Of a stretch of 64,000 nt of DNA, positions 24,940-33,174 are shown in pieces; position 1 is the stretch's first letter, and the number at the start of each line of letters is the position of its first letter. Where the stretch lies: positions 2,294,001 to 2,358,000 of the forward strand of contig NZ_CP099993.1 of NCBI RefSeq assembly GCF_024138125.1, in the 5' to 3' direction. The notes beneath the pieces are model-generated. The model was given only the letters and a program-made list of their open reading frames with translations. It made no database searches and was not told where the DNA came from. Origin of the DNA: Halorussus salilacus (GTDB lineage Archaea; Halobacteriota; Halobacteria; Halobacteriales; Haladaptataceae). The position numbers and the translations under genes were made by a program.

Positions 24940-25329
24940 ATGCCCCATCGCGCCAACTACGCGCTGGTCAACGTGAGTTGCCACCTCGGGCCGACCGACG
25001 ACGCCATCGAGGTGCCGTGGGCCGAGTACGTCGGCGACGCCACGCCCGAATTCGAGTTCGAGGTGCCGACCGACGACGCGACCGACGCCTATCTCGGCCT
25101 CCAGGCGTTCCGGGTCGGGACGTTCGACCACGAACTCCGGATCAACGGCGAGTCGCTCGGCGGGTTCGACGTGCCCCCCGCCGACGGCTGGCAGTACTGG
25201 GAGGACGCCGTCACCGAGGTGGAGTTGCGCGAGGGAACCAACACCCTGCAGGTGGTCCGGGACGAGTCCGTCGACGACAGCTTCGCGGTCAACAACGTCA
25301 CGGTCCACTGGCGCGAGCCGGTCGAATAG
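24940..25329 (+). CDS. DUF7383 family protein
   Basis: A 129-residue, cytoplasmic, beta-rich protein without signal peptide: A-L-V-N-V-S-C-H-L-G, F-E-F-E-V-P-T-D-D-A-T-D-A-Y-L-G-L-Q, H-E-L-R-I-N-G-E and T-N-T-L-Q-V-V-R-D suggest a jelly-roll or carbohydrate-binding-like sandwich. The combination matches what I remember as DUF7383. Function unknown. It is divergent from the UPF0175-like gene with a 53-nt spacer. Confidence 0.65.
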   Translation: MPHRANYALVNVSCHLGPTDDAIEVPWAEYVGDATPEFEFEVPTDDATDAYLGLQAFRVGTFDHELRINGESLGGFDVPPADGWQYWEDAVTEVELREGTNTLQVVRDESVDDSFAVNNVTVHWREPVE

Positions 25330-25375
25330 CTGTCGAGACGCGGGATGACCAAGCGCGACCGGAAGTCGCGACCGC

Positions 25376-26524
25376 TCAGAAGTGCTGAATCTGCTTCGAG
25401 ACGTAGTCCGCCCAGTTGAGGTGGAACTCCAACAGCCACGTTTCGTCGAGTGTCCGGTCGCCCGACTCGGCCCGCTCGGTCGACCACCGTATCTCGCCGT
25501 CTGCGACCCAGACGTGCAGGGACTCCCCGCTGGTGAGGTCCGTATCGAGCGCGTCTCTGTACCACTGCTCCTCGGCCGAACCGGGAGCCCTGTCGAGGAT
25601 GATCTCTGCCCCTGCCGGAACGGCTTGCCCGCCCTCGTGTGCGAGCGTCAGCGACCGCTCGTCGTCGGCGAGTGTGCCCCGTATGGTCGGCGCGCGGTCC
25701 CGGGCGGTCTCGGCCCAGTTGGGTTCGGTGACCGTCGTCTCGCCGATATCGGTGACGGCCAGTTCGCTCTCCAGCAGTCGGTCCTCGCCGTCGCTGGTCG
25801 CGTCGAACGCACCCTCGAACGACCGGACGATGCCGTCGGACGTGGCGACGAGCGTGGCCGAGATATCCCCGAGTCGGTAGTCTCCGAAGCCGGTGGGGCC
25901 ACTGAGCGCGTCCTCGTCGGCGACGCTGTTCGACGTGAGCTCGAACTGCTCGCCGTCGTCCTCCTCGACCGGCGGTCCGAACGAGCCAGCGCGGATGAAC
26001 GCTTCGAGTTCGAGGGCGAACGTCGCCGGTTCGGGCTCGATGTCGTATGGGACCCCCTCCGGGCGGATGTCGATGTAACCGTACCAGACGTCCCCCTCTT
26101 GGGTCTGGCGCCACCAGCCGTCGTTGCCGTCGTAGTAGAACTCTATCGGTCGACTCTCGTCCCAGCCGGGATTCTTCGTTATCGTCGCTCGCTCGTCGTC
26201 CATCACGACGGTCGTCTCTTCGGCGTCTTCGCGAGAACTGTCCTGAAACTCGAAGTCGAGTGTGTACGTCCGTTCGGACAGCCGACTCGCGTGCGTCTCA
26301 GCGAGCGTCGTCGAGACGCCGTCTTCGCCGACTCCGAGCGGATAGTTGGTTCCTCCGGCCTGCCCGTCACTCGACGCCCCGTCTTCGTCTGGGTCGCTCT
26401 CCTCGTCCGGGTCGCTCTCCTCGTCCGGGTCGGCTCCGTCCCCCGACTCGCTTTCGCCGATGAATCTGAGACAGCCGCTCGTCAGCAAAGCACCTCCCGC
26501 GCCCAGTAGCGTCCGTCGGTGCAT
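25376..26524 (-). CDS. Tat-exported lipoprotein (DUF7537-like)
   Basis: A 382-residue secreted lipoprotein. M-H-R-R-T-L-L-G-A-G-G-A-L-L-T-S-G-C is a Tat signal with a lipobox, so the mature chain is anchored through Cys18. An acidic linker follows, with three tandem D-P-D-E-E-S units encoded by an 18-nt DNA repeat (about 26388-26430). The rest is a large beta-rich domain like that of haloarchaeal DUF7537 lipoproteins, possibly a ligand-binding or LolA-like fold. The ATG at 26524 is preferred to 26533 because the Tat signal begins there and the TATA box fits a leaderless start. Confidence 0.8.
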   Translation of the reverse strand: MHRRTLLGAGGALLTSGCLRFIGESESGDGADPDEESDPDEESDPDEDGASSDGQAGGTNYPLGVGEDGVSTTLAETHASRLSERTYTLDFEFQDSSREDAEETTVVMDDERATITKNPGWDESRPIEFYYDGNDGWWRQTQEGDVWYGYIDIRPEGVPYDIEPEPATFALELEAFIRAGSFGPPVEEDDGEQFELTSNSVADEDALSGPTGFGDYRLGDISATLVATSDGIVRSFEGAFDATSDGEDRLLESELAVTDIGETTVTEPNWAETARDRAPTIRGTLADDERSLTLAHEGGQAVPAGAEIILDRAPGSAEEQWYRDALDTDLTSGESLHVWVADGEIRWSTERAESGDRTLDETWLLEFHLNWADYVSKQIQHF

Positions 26525-26546
26525 GTTTCGCATATTTTCTCCTTCG

Positions 26547-26560
26547 TTTATAAATTTATA
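26547..26560 (-). promoter_or_regulatory. AT-rich promoter of the lipoprotein gene
   Basis: TTTATAAATTTATA is a near-palindromic AT stretch centred about 30 nt before the ATG at 26524 on the minus strand. It is by far the most AT-rich site here and predicts a leaderless transcript. Confidence 0.55.
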
Positions 26561-26675
26561 CAGATACGTACGGATTGCGGTATTTCAGGTTCGCTCACGT
26601 CTCACTCGCGAGTCCGACGCCGAACCACCGCCGTTCCCCGGCAGATTTTTGCTGGGGCCCTCACAATCCACGGAC

Positions 26676-27554
26676 ATGGTAACGGTCCGGGCCCCCGCGA
26701 CGAGCGCGAACCTCGGGAGCGGCTTCGACGTGTTCGGCGTCGCGCTCGCCCGCCCGGCCGACGTGGTTCGGGTCGAGCGCGCAGACGAGACGAGCATCGA
26801 CGTGACCGGCGCGGGCGCGGAGTTCATCCCGACCGACCCGGCCGAGAACACCGCGGGCGTGGTCGCCCGCGAACTCGACGCCCCGGCGCGAATCCAGATC
26901 GACAAGGGCGTCCGCCCCTCCTCGGGGATGGGGTCGTCGGCCGCGAGTGCCGCGGCCGCCGCGGTCGCGCTAAACGAACTCTACGACCGCGGGCTCACCC
27001 GAGAGGAACTGGTCCGGGTCGCCGCGCACGGCGAGGCCGCGGTCTCGGGCGAGGCCCACGCCGACAACGTCGCGCCAGCCATCCTCGGGGGGTTCACGAT
27101 AGTCACCGACGACGACGTGACGCGGATGGACGCCGACCTCGACGTGGTGGCCTGCCTGCCCGAGACCGTGGTCTCGACCCGCGAGGCCCGGGGTGTCCTC
27201 CCCGAGGAGGTCGGGATGGACGAGATGGTCGAGACGGTGGGCAACGCCGCGACGCTGGTCGCGGGGATGTGCAGGGACGACCCCGAACTGGTGGGCAGGG
27301 GGATGGGAGACCCGGTGGTGACGCCCGCCCGCGCCGCCCTCATCGACGGCTACGACGCGGTCGAGTCGGCCGCCCGCGACGCGGGCGCGACCGGCGTCAC
27401 GGTGTCTGGCGCGGGACCGACCGTGCTGGCGGTGTGTCGGTCCGGGACGCGCCAGCGCGTGGCTGGCGCGATGGTCGAGGCGTTCGGTGAGGAGGGGGTC
27501 GACGCCCGGGCGTATCAGACCGAGGTCGGGACGGGTGCGGAATTCTGTCGGTGA
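26676..27554 (+). CDS. thrB: Homoserine kinase
   Basis: A 292-residue GHMP-family kinase that phosphorylates homoserine in threonine synthesis. It begins M-V-T-V-R-A-P-A-T-S-A-N-L-G-S-G-F-D, has the ATP-binding P-S-S-G-M-G-S-S-A-A-S loop at about residues 85-95, and ends with T-V-S-G-A-G-P-T-V-L-A, the third GHMP motif. Length is normal. The ATG at 26676 is the family start; the longer frame upstream overlaps the divergent lipoprotein gene. No other threonine gene is in the window. Confidence 0.94.
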   Translation: MVTVRAPATSANLGSGFDVFGVALARPADVVRVERADETSIDVTGAGAEFIPTDPAENTAGVVARELDAPARIQIDKGVRPSSGMGSSAASAAAAAVALNELYDRGLTREELVRVAAHGEAAVSGEAHADNVAPAILGGFTIVTDDDVTRMDADLDVVACLPETVVSTREARGVLPEEVGMDEMVETVGNAATLVAGMCRDDPELVGRGMGDPVVTPARAALIDGYDAVESAARDAGATGVTVSGAGPTVLAVCRSGTRQRVAGAMVEAFGEEGVDARAYQTEVGTGAEFCR

Positions 27555-27557
27555 CGT

Positions 27558-27662
27558 TCAACTGCTTTCTTCGTCGGCTTCGTCCTCGTCTAGCGCTAAC
27601 TGCGTCTCGATGTCTGGACGGTCTCGTTTCCCATCGTCCGTAGTATCGTCTTCGTCACTCAT
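27558..27662 (-). CDS. Tiny acidic protein 2 (34 residues), paralogue of the preceding one
   Basis: A short frame begins with an ATG that overlaps the stop of the previous tiny gene (ATGA) and reads M-S-D-E-D-D-T-T-D-D-G-K-R-D, then R-P-D-I-E-T-Q-L-A-L-D-E-D-E. The block R-P-D-I-E-(S/T)-Q is shared with the frame at 27655-27753, so the two look like a tandem duplication. Overlapping ATGA coupling and the shared motif argue for real genes despite their size. It converges with thrB (stop 27554). Function unknown. Confidence 0.5.
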   Translation of the reverse strand: MSDEDDTTDDGKRDRPDIETQLALDEDEADEESS

Positions 27663-27753
27663 CGCTCCCGTCTTCGTCGCTGAAGTCGCCCTTGAAGACC
27701 ATCTGTGACTCGATATCGGGGCGTTCGCGGTCTTCTTCGGATGATCCGCTCAT
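27655..27753 (-). CDS. Tiny acidic protein 1 (32 residues)
   Basis: It reads M-S-G-S-S-E-E-D-R-E, R-P-D-I-E-S-Q-M-V-F-K-G-D-F and ends in Asp/Glu/Ser. It follows the membrane-protein gene (27777-28487) by 23 nt on the same strand and overlaps its paralogue by ATGA coupling. The two peptides share the motif D-R-x-R-P-D-I-E-(S/T)-Q. They have no hydrophobic stretch. They may be modulators, antitoxin-like partners or substrates of the upstream protein; this is inference. Confidence 0.5.
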   Translation of the reverse strand: MSGSSEEDRERPDIESQMVFKGDFSDEDGSDE

Positions 27754-27776
27754 GAGTGTGTGTTAGGTTGCGGGCC

Positions 27777-28487
27777 TCAAGTATCTTCGCCATCACTTAG
27801 CAAATCAGAAATCTGATTCTTCCAGTTTAGAAACCAGGTCTCGAACCGTCTTGGTGGGTCAGTTAGCTTCCACCACCGACGCGTCGTTCCGTAAAGCCCG
27901 CTCACTTTCCCGAAAAGTAAGAAGAACCCAATTATAACCAGATTACTATACGGGTGGAGAGTTATGGAATTGTGGATATCTACGATTCCGAGCGTTAGGT
28001 AGAAAATCGAACCTACGGCGACTAACAAGGTCAGTGTGAACAGGAGGGCATTCGACGCATTCTTTTCGAAGTTGTACCGTATCATCCGACCGTATTCGAG
28101 TGCGATCTCCTCCTCGATTAAATCGTAATCGTACTTCTGATTCAGGATGCTGTCCTCTATCGCCTCTTTTGCGATCCCGATTCTCTCGGAAGTAGACGTA
28201 TATGTCACGGATGAAAGGATTATGGACGTGAATAGCAATACTCCTCCCGTCGTCGTGTACGGCGTGATGAGAACGTCGAGAGAGACATCTTCGGCGCTTA
28301 CGGCTATCGAGAGGCCGGTAACGAGGATACTTGCGACCACGAGATTGATTCGGAATATCTGAATCGCCTTCTCGTCGATATCTGAGAGCGTAGCCGTCTG
28401 CTCGTCGATGGTCTGTCTCGCTTCTTCACGGGCTAGTCGGGCGCGTGCAATCCTCTCTTCGTATTCGTCATCCGGAATATCAACCAT
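27777..28487 (-). CDS. AT-rich four-helix membrane protein of unknown function
   Basis: A 236-residue protein: an N-terminal charged helix (about 5-40), TM pair 1 (about 45-65, 76-96), a cytoplasmic helical segment with E-R-I-G-I-A-K-E-A-I-E-D-S-I-L, TM pair 2 (about 143-167, 182-202) and a basic-aromatic tail. The arrangement resembles 4-TM effectors of nucleotide-signalled defence systems (SLATT/S-4TM type), but no cyclase or sensor lies beside it. The gene is much more AT-rich than its neighbours, suggesting transfer. It is followed by the two tiny paralogous genes, probably in one transcript. Confidence 0.7.
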   Translation of the reverse strand: MVDIPDDEYEERIARARLAREEARQTIDEQTATLSDIDEKAIQIFRINLVVASILVTGLSIAVSAEDVSLDVLITPYTTTGGVLLFTSIILSSVTYTSTSERIGIAKEAIEDSILNQKYDYDLIEEEIALEYGRMIRYNFEKNASNALLFTLTLLVAVGSIFYLTLGIVDIHNSITLHPYSNLVIIGFFLLFGKVSGLYGTTRRWWKLTDPPRRFETWFLNWKNQISDLLSDGEDT

Positions 28488-28518
28488 TCGTCTTCACGGG
28501 AATATTGACTATAGATGG

Positions 28519-28528
28519 TTTATATAAT
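28519..28528 (-). promoter_or_regulatory. TATA box of the four-helix gene
   Basis: TTTATATAA on either strand lies 30-40 nt before the ATG at 28487 and is the obvious promoter for the operon of the membrane protein and the two tiny ORFs. Confidence 0.5.
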
Positions 28529-28530
28529 TA

Positions 28531-28827
28531 CATGAATGCGATAGCGAACGACCGCCCGCCTCAGCAACCGCGCCACGACTCTCCCGGTGGGTCGAGGCGG
28601 TGTCTCCGGACCCGAGTCGGCTCTCGGGACGGCCGATGAGGGACTCGAGTCCCCCGTCGAATGCGGTGACGTGGGAAGATGTTCGGGGGAAGGCGCTTTG
28701 GCAGGTAGTTGCTCTGGTCGATTGTGAGCGTCCGGGCCGCCGCTACTCGATACTCGCTACTCGCTGGCGGCGACTCGCCGCCGCGCTTCCGACGGCGGCC
28801 GACTCGGACGCCTTCCAGTACACGACC
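28531..28827. other. Intergenic region before the RIC gene
   Basis: The 340-bp space from 28488 to 28827 is AT-rich on its left, where the minus-strand promoter lies, and GC-rich on its right. The right part has a short hairpin (GGCGGCGACTCGCCGCC-like, about 28765-28780) and repeated CTACTCG. I see no convincing gene and no clear TATA box for the RIC gene. Confidence 0.35.
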
Positions 28828-29532
28828 ATGACATCGACAATCGACCCGGAGACACGACTCGGACGGCTCGTCAGGGAGAACCCCGAATTCGCGCCGGTGT
28901 TCGAATCGCTCGGCATCGACTACTGCTGTGGCGGGGACGTCGCGCTCGAACGGGCCTGCGAGGAGAGCGACCTCCAACTCGAATCCGTGCTCGAACGCTT
29001 GGAGGACGCCCGCTCGGCCGACCCGGCCGAGACGACCCCCGAATCGCTCTCGGCGCTCGTCGACGACGTGGTCGAGACCCATCACGACTACCTCCGGGAC
29101 GAACTCCCGTCGCTCGAACGCGTCGTGCGGAAGGTCGCGCGGGTCCACGGCGACGGCCACCCGGAGCTCCGGGAGATCGAATCGGAGTTCCTCGACCTCC
29201 GGGAGGAGGTCACCCACCACATCGCCGACGAGGAGGAGAACGTCTTCCCCGAGCTGGTGGCCCTCGACGGGGCGGAGTCGCTCGCGCCCGACGACGAAGA
29301 GCGGATTCGGGAGGCCGTCGACCACCTCGAATCGGAACACGACGCCGCGGCGTCCGGACTCGAACGCATCTGGGCGCTGAGCGACGACTACGCGGTCCCG
29401 GACGACGCCTGCACGAGCTACCGGAACATGCTCGACCGACTGCAGATGCTCGAAGAGGACATGCACCTGCACGTTCACAAGGAGAACAACGTGCTGTTCC
29501 CAGAGGCCGAGGAACTGCTCGCCGCCGAGTAG
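28828..29532 (+). CDS. Di-iron iron-sulfur cluster repair protein (RIC/YtfE/ScdA)
   Basis: A 234-residue protein. The N-terminal ScdA_N part contains the Cys pair I-D-Y-C-C-G-G (about residues 31-37). The hemerythrin-like domain that follows supplies His ligands in E-T-H-H-D-Y-L, H-H-I-A-D-E-E-E-N-V-F, L-E-S-E-H-D-A-A and H-L-H-V-H-K-E-N-N-V-L-F. Such proteins repair iron-sulfur clusters damaged by nitric oxide or oxidants. The ATG at 28828 (M-T-S-T-I-D-P-E) is the family start. It stands alone. Confidence 0.92.
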   Translation: MTSTIDPETRLGRLVRENPEFAPVFESLGIDYCCGGDVALERACEESDLQLESVLERLEDARSADPAETTPESLSALVDDVVETHHDYLRDELPSLERVVRKVARVHGDGHPELREIESEFLDLREEVTHHIADEEENVFPELVALDGAESLAPDDEERIREAVDHLESEHDAAASGLERIWALSDDYAVPDDACTSYRNMLDRLQMLEEDMHLHVHKENNVLFPEAEELLAAE

Positions 29533-29550
29533 CGTCTCGGGGGCTCGGAC

Positions 29551-30459
29551 TCAGTTCCCGCGACCCTGAAGCTTCTCCTCGTCGGGCAGGTCGGCGTTGG
29601 CCTCGCCCTTCATGCCCGAGCCGATGTCCTTGCTGATGGCGGCGAGTCGGTCGGGGTCGTCCCAGTTGTTCGTCGCCTCGACGATGGCGTCGGCCATCGC
29701 CTCGGGGTCCTCCGCGCCGAAGATGCCCGACCCGACGAAGATGCCGTCACAGCCGTGGTGCATCATGAGCGCGGCGTCGGCGGGGGTGGCGATGCCGCCC
29801 GCCGCGAAGTTGACGACCGGGAGCCGACCCGCCTCGGCGGTCTCGTGGACGAGGTGGGCGGGGGCCTCGATGTCGCGGGCGTAGGCCTCGCGCTCCTCGT
29901 GGGTCATCCCTTCCAGCTTGCGAATCTCGCCCTTGATGGTGCGCTGGTGGTGGACCGCCTGATTCACGTCGCCGGTGCCCGCCTCGCCCTTGGTGCGGAT
30001 CATCGCCGCGCCCTCCTCGATTCGGCGGAGGGCCTCGCCGAGGTTCCGCGCGCCGCAGACGAACGGCGCGGTGAACTCGCGCTTGTCGATGTGGTACTTG
30101 TCGTCGGCGGGCGTGAGGACCTCGGACTCGTCTATCATGTCGACGCCGACGGATTCGAGGATTTGGGCCTCCGTGGTGTGGCCGATGCGGGACTTGCCCA
30201 TCACCGGGATGGAGACCTCCTCGATTATCTCCTCGACGTCGGCGGGGTCGGCCATCCGGGCGACCCCGCCGCGCTTGCGGATGTCGGCCGGGACGGCTTC
30301 GAGCGCCATCACCGCGACCGCGCCCGCGTCCTCCGCGATGCGGGCCTGCTCGGGGTTCACCACGTCCATGATGACCCCGCCCTTCTGCATCCGGGCGAAC
30401 CCGCGCTTGACGAGTTCGCTACCGCGCTTGAGTTCCTCGATGTCTGTCGGTTCGGCCAT
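29551..30459 (-). CDS. pdxS: Pyridoxal 5'-phosphate synthase, synthase subunit
   Basis: A 302-residue (beta/alpha)8 enzyme condensing ribose 5-phosphate, glyceraldehyde 3-phosphate and ammonia to vitamin B6. Clear signatures are [16 protein letters not shown], the catalytic-Lys region M-G-K-S-R-I-G-H, and [12 protein letters not shown]. The ammonia-supplying subunit PdxT is not in the window. It converges with the RIC gene. Upstream on the same strand lies the tandem repeat and MITE-like repeat, so the promoter is probably within 30460-30530. Confidence 0.96.
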   Translation of the reverse strand: MAEPTDIEELKRGSELVKRGFARMQKGGVIMDVVNPEQARIAEDAGAVAVMALEAVPADIRKRGGVARMADPADVEEIIEEVSIPVMGKSRIGHTTEAQILESVGVDMIDESEVLTPADDKYHIDKREFTAPFVCGARNLGEALRRIEEGAAMIRTKGEAGTGDVNQAVHHQRTIKGEIRKLEGMTHEEREAYARDIEAPAHLVHETAEAGRLPVVNFAAGGIATPADAALMMHHGCDGIFVGSGIFGAEDPEAMADAIVEATNNWDDPDRLAAISKDIGSGMKGEANADLPDEEKLQGRGN

Positions 30460-30535
30460 GTCAGACGATTTCGAGGCGAACGGTTAATGCGTACCGATTG
30501 CCCACGAGATTGCCGAGGTCGCGTGATTGGGTCGC

Positions 30536-30605
30536 TTCGGGTTCGAGGACGACTGATTCGGGTTCGAGGATGACTGATTCGGGTTCGAGGATGACTGATT
30601 CGGGT
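30536..30605. repeat. 21-nt tandem repeat upstream of pdxS
   Basis: Three copies of a 21-nt unit (TTCGGGTTCGAGGAYGACTGA) run from 30536 to 30598, with a partial fourth copy. Read on the minus strand it gives E-S-V-I-L-E-P repeats in a short open frame that ends at the pdxS start; I regard that frame as incidental. Confidence 0.7.
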
Positions 30606-30648
30606 CCAGTGTCGGTAGCTACCGGGACTACTGGTTCGTCGGCCGTGT

Positions 30649-30988
30649 CGCTAGCTACTGGCGTCACCTATGAGAAAGAAGCCCTCACTCGGCGAGCGCG
30701 CCGCAACGCGGCGCGCTGTCCTCGTTCGCCCTTCATCCGCCGAGGCATCCCCGTTCCTCCCCGCAGGCGGCGCACTCGTGCGCCGCCTGCGCGTCCCGTG
30801 GTCCGGTTGGCCTGCGAAACGCCGTTCCCGTCCGGGCCTCCGCGGTCAGGATGCACTCGCGCGCCTCCGAGAGGCGCGCGAGTGGGGAGGGACGGGGGCG
30901 CGGTGCGGTTGGGGTGCGGTCGCGGTGCGGTTGGGGTGCTGTGCGGTGCGGTCCTCACAGGTGTCGGGAGTAGCTAGCGTCTCGGCGG
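30649..30988 (+). repeat. Dispersed repeat family 2, copy C (MITE-like)
   Basis: The segment is bounded by an exact 11-bp inverted repeat, CGCTAGCTACT (30649-30659) and its complement (30969-30979). Within it are three perfect hairpins: 30695-30717 (10-bp arms), 30763-30790 (13-bp arms) and 30855-30883 (12-bp arms). It ends with GGTGCTGTGCGGT and GGGAGTAGCTAGC, shared with the cores at 15187 and 49708. No conserved protein is encoded. With the tandem repeat it explains the 646-bp gap between pdxS and the DUF1405 gene. Confidence 0.65.
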
Positions 30989-31105
30989 ACTCGTCCCCGC
31001 TGACACCGAATCCTCGGACCTCCCGCGTTCCGACCCAGAACGACCCGTCGCTCGGGTTCGATTCAGACCGCCAAAGCTTTGCGCCGGACGTGCGAGCGAC
31101 CCCGT

Positions 31106-31822
31106 ATGGCGCTTCCCGAACGCTGGGACCTCCCCGGACGCGGGGACCTCCCCGACCCGGAGGACCTCCCGCGGTACGTCGCACCCCTCCCGCGGTGGCT
31201 GGAGGACTTCGGTCTGCGGTACGCGTGGGCCATCGTCGCGATAAACCTCCTCGGCACCGCGTTCGGCTTCTACTACTACCTCCCGCAGTTCGAGTTCGAA
31301 CCGGTCGTGATGTGGCCGTTCGTCCCCGACAGCCCGGTCGCCACGCTGTTCATCGCGGCGAGCCTCGCGTGCTGGAAGCTCGGCCGCCAGCGGGCGTGGC
31401 TCGACGCCCTCGCCTTCTTCGGGTGCATCAAGCTCGGCCTCTGGACGCCGTACGTCCTGCTCGCGTTCGGGTCCGACTTCTCGTATCTCCACTGGGCGAT
31501 GTACAACTTCCTGTTCTGGAGCCACCTCGGGATGGTCGCCGAGGCGTTCGTCATCCACCGCTACTCGGACTTCCCGGTCCGGGCGGTCGCGGTCGCGGTG
31601 GGCTGGTACGGCCTCAACGACCTCGTGGACTACTTCGTCCCGGTCGTGGGCGACCCCCACCACACCACGATTCCCGCGGAGTGGACCGCGGCGGGCTACG
31701 ACCACGCGCTCGGGGCCCACGACGTGGCGGCGGCCGGGGCGGTCGTGCTCACCCTCGCGGCGACGTTCCTCGCGCTCTCGACCCGGGTGAAGAAGCTGGA
31801 AGCGAAGGGCGGCGAGACGTAA
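31106..31822 (+). CDS. DUF1405 family membrane protein
   Basis: A 238-residue protein with about six membrane helices. The N-terminal tail contains a short repeat (P-G-R-G-D-L-P-D-P-E-D-L-P) before the first helix W-A-I-V-A-I-N-L-L-G-T-A-F-G-F-Y-Y-Y. Aromatic-rich segments such as Y-L-H-W-A-M-Y-N-F-L-F-W-S-H-L-G-M and G-L-N-D-L-V-D-Y are DUF1405 features. The function is unknown. The ATG at 31106 is chosen since the upstream frame is basic and repeat-derived. Confidence 0.85.
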   Translation: MALPERWDLPGRGDLPDPEDLPRYVAPLPRWLEDFGLRYAWAIVAINLLGTAFGFYYYLPQFEFEPVVMWPFVPDSPVATLFIAASLACWKLGRQRAWLDALAFFGCIKLGLWTPYVLLAFGSDFSYLHWAMYNFLFWSHLGMVAEAFVIHRYSDFPVRAVAVAVGWYGLNDLVDYFVPVVGDPHHTTIPAEWTAAGYDHALGAHDVAAAGAVVLTLAATFLALSTRVKKLEAKGGET

Positions 31823-31889
31823 CGAGAACGACCGAAGCCGACCCGCCGCTCCGGAATCGTTTTGTGGCGCGCGTGACACCCGAAACCCG

Positions 31890-33113
31890 ATGCCGTCCGA
31901 CACGTCCTCGCCCATCTCGCTCTCCCGGCGCGAACTCCTCGCCGCTACCGCGACCGCGAGCGCGGTCGCGGCGGCCGGATGCGCCGGTACCGAATCGGTC
32001 CCCGACGACCAGCGCTGGTCCCAGTTCGGTTTCGACACCGCAAACACCGCCCACAATCCCGACGCCGAGGGACCCGCCGAGGAGCCGACCGTCGCGTGGG
32101 TCCGCGTCGGCGGTAGCTACTACCGCAACTCGACCCAGCCGCTGGTCGGCGACGCGGTGTACGCCAACGCGTGGCACGACGGCGTGTTCGCGCTCGACCC
32201 CGCGGACGGGTCGGTCCGGTGGCACGACGGGGACGCCGACAACACGCAACTCACCCCCGCGCTCGCCGAGGGAACGCTCGCGTTCCCGACGCGGGACGGC
32301 TTCCGGGGCGTCGCGGCCGACGGCGGCCTGCGCGCGTTCGGCCGGGCGGTCGGCTACGGCCGCTGGCGGACCGACCTCGACTACCCCCAGTCCCCGCCCT
32401 CGGTCGCCGACGGCCTGCTCGTCGCCGGAATCGGTGCGAACCACTCGGCCGACGGCGGCCGCGTGGCGGCCGTCGACGCGGCCGACGGCACCGTCCGGTG
32501 GGAGTTTCCGGTCGAGACGAGCGTCTGGGGCGCGCCCGCGGTCGCCGACGGCGTGGTCTACGCCGCGGCGCGCGACGACGACCAGCGGGACGCCGAGACG
32601 CAGGGGACGGTCCACGCCATCGACCTCGCGGACGGAACCGAGGTCTGGTCGCGGCCGCTCGGCGAGTCGCCCCGGTTCAACCCCGTGGGCGCGCCGGTCG
32701 TCGGCGACGGCCTCGTCTACGTGCCGACCGGGACCGGCCCGCTGGTCGCGCTCGGCGCCGAGTCGGGCGAGGAGGTCTGGCGGGCCGACCCGCCCGAGGG
32801 CGTGCAGGCCTCGCCCGCGCTCGCGGGCGGGGTGCTCTACGCTGGCTGTCTCGACGGCACCCTCCGCGCGCTCGACGCCGCGACGGGCGAGGTCGAGTGG
32901 ACCGGGGAGGCACAGACGTACTACGGCGGGCCGACGGTCGGCGAGCGCGGCGTCTACGCGGTCGGGAGCGGGGGCGAGGTCGTCTCGTGGACCCGCGACG
33001 GCCGCGAGCGCTGGCGGGTCGCCATCGACCCGCCCGTGTCCGGCTCGCCGGTTCCCGCCGAGGGGCGGCTGTTCGTCGGGACCGGCGACGGCCTGCTGTA
33101 CGCGCTGGAGTGA
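31890..33113 (+). CDS. PQQ-like beta-propeller lipoprotein
   Basis: A 407-residue exported protein. The N-terminus has twin arginines (S-R-R-E-L-L-A-A-T-A) and a lipobox A-A-G-C at about residues 28-31, so it is a Tat lipoprotein anchored outside the cell. The rest is a propeller of about seven blades with the recurring pattern G-x-V-Y-A ... A-L-D-x-x-D-G-x-x-R-W (for example V-F-A-L-D-P-A-D-G-S-V-R-W). Such propellers serve as scaffolds or bind a cofactor; PQQ binding itself is not shown. It follows the DUF1405 gene by 67 nt. Confidence 0.87.
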   Translation: MPSDTSSPISLSRRELLAATATASAVAAAGCAGTESVPDDQRWSQFGFDTANTAHNPDAEGPAEEPTVAWVRVGGSYYRNSTQPLVGDAVYANAWHDGVFALDPADGSVRWHDGDADNTQLTPALAEGTLAFPTRDGFRGVAADGGLRAFGRAVGYGRWRTDLDYPQSPPSVADGLLVAGIGANHSADGGRVAAVDAADGTVRWEFPVETSVWGAPAVADGVVYAAARDDDQRDAETQGTVHAIDLADGTEVWSRPLGESPRFNPVGAPVVGDGLVYVPTGTGPLVALGAESGEEVWRADPPEGVQASPALAGGVLYAGCLDGTLRALDAATGEVEWTGEAQTYYGGPTVGERGVYAVGSGGEVVSWTRDGRERWRVAIDPPVSGSPVPAEGRLFVGTGDGLLYALE

Positions 33114-33174
33114 GGTCTCGGGTCGCGGGGCTTCACCTCAGTTCGATGGTAAACCTTGATACAGTTGGGAGTTT

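Noticed and set aside
27777-28487. A full CBASS or Pycsar operon around the 4-TM gene.
   Set aside because: No nucleotidyltransferase or cyclase is encoded next to it; only the two tiny ORFs, thrB and the RIC gene surround it.
30461-30667. A 68-codon minus-strand frame with E-S-V-I-L-E-P repeats just before pdxS.
   Set aside because: The repeat is a 21-nt tandem DNA repeat, and the remaining residues look random; no promoter is placed for it.
30670-33159. An 829-codon plus-strand open frame over the repeat, DUF1405 and propeller genes.
   Set aside because: Its translation is Arg/Pro/Ser-rich noise and lies out of frame with two well-supported genes. Its first part is the MITE-like repeat.
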